From contig NZ_LVJN01000021.1 of NCBI RefSeq assembly GCF_002109495.1, positions 496,001 through 560,000 of the forward strand: DNA of 64,000 bases, given 5' to 3'. This document shows positions 63,877 through 64,000 of this stretch, piece by piece. The position numbers and the translations under genes were made by a program. The notes below the pieces were generated by a model, which did no database searches, was not told the DNA's origin, and saw only the letters and a program-made list of their open reading frames with translations. The stretch comes from Magnetofaba australis IT-1. GTDB taxonomy: Bacteria > Pseudomonadota > Magnetococcia > Magnetococcales > Magnetococcaceae. Position 1 is the stretch's first letter, and the number at the start of each line of letters is the position of its first letter.

Positions 63877-64000
63877 GGCTTTGGTTTGCAGGAAGCTACG
63901 GAAGACCGGCTTTTGCCTGAACCCTGCCGCGCGATGGCTATCGCAGTGCGGGCGCTTCACCGTGAAAGCCGGTTTTCTTTCGCCCCAGCGGGCTCCAAGG

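Overview
The window comes from a GC-rich proteobacterial chromosome. A DsrC sulfur-relay protein, a plant-type GshA, many PAS/PilZ/GGD-type signalling proteins, and a dense family of hairpin repeats fit a sulfur-oxidising, possibly Magnetococcales-like bacterium. That placement is inference; no 16S rRNA or ribosomal protein gene is present to confirm it.

Layout. 1-6675: nitronate monooxygenase 3' end, RsmC-like methyltransferase, YjbQ, a REC-SpoIIE phosphatase and two adjacent membrane GTPases. 6934-13067: ssb, a DctP-type binding protein, and the housekeeping run plsY-dprA-topA. 13258-13972: a small zinc-cluster protein between two oppositely oriented hairpin repeats. 14023-20680: gshA, a large hybrid sensor kinase with its own periplasmic binding protein upstream, and a PolB-like exonuclease. 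20977-31180: a 10.2 kb integrative element in the 3' end of tRNA-Arg(UCU), bounded by 45-bp direct repeats. It carries a tyrosine integrase, AlpA, primase, a split RepA-like ATPase, an iteron-like array, a frameshifted DUF5681 gene, and an AT-rich cargo of two hemerythrins and STAS proteins interrupted by an IS1-type element. 31246-33923: tRNA-Pro and hemA-prfA. 33999-35726: a hairpin repeat split by an IS3-type element. 35833-41431: secreted HEAT-like proteins around a metzincin-type lipoprotein, an Hsp15-like protein and a twin-PilZ protein. 41714-57828: a 2717-residue FecR/cadherin-like/FG-GAP/RTX surface protein, divergent from a periplasmic TPR-CHAT protein, a FecR-like protein and a CHASE2 adenylate cyclase. 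58071-63823: Nif3-like protein, unknown genes, a GST operon, a thioredoxin-fold [2Fe-2S] ferredoxin and dsrC.

How the parts may work together. The 41714-57828 locus looks like an envelope signalling unit: a giant putative adhesin, a caspase-like CHAT protein outside the cytoplasm, a FecR-like partner and a cAMP-producing receptor. The tRNA-Arg element has the gene order of Gram-negative phage satellites (int, alpA, primase/rep) but carries oxygen- or redox-sensing cargo and no capsid genes. At least eight copies of an interspersed repeat, built of exchangeable short-loop hairpin cassettes between conserved end sequences, punctuate the window; two copies show terminal inverted repeats and one has been split by an IS3-type insertion with a 4-bp target duplication.
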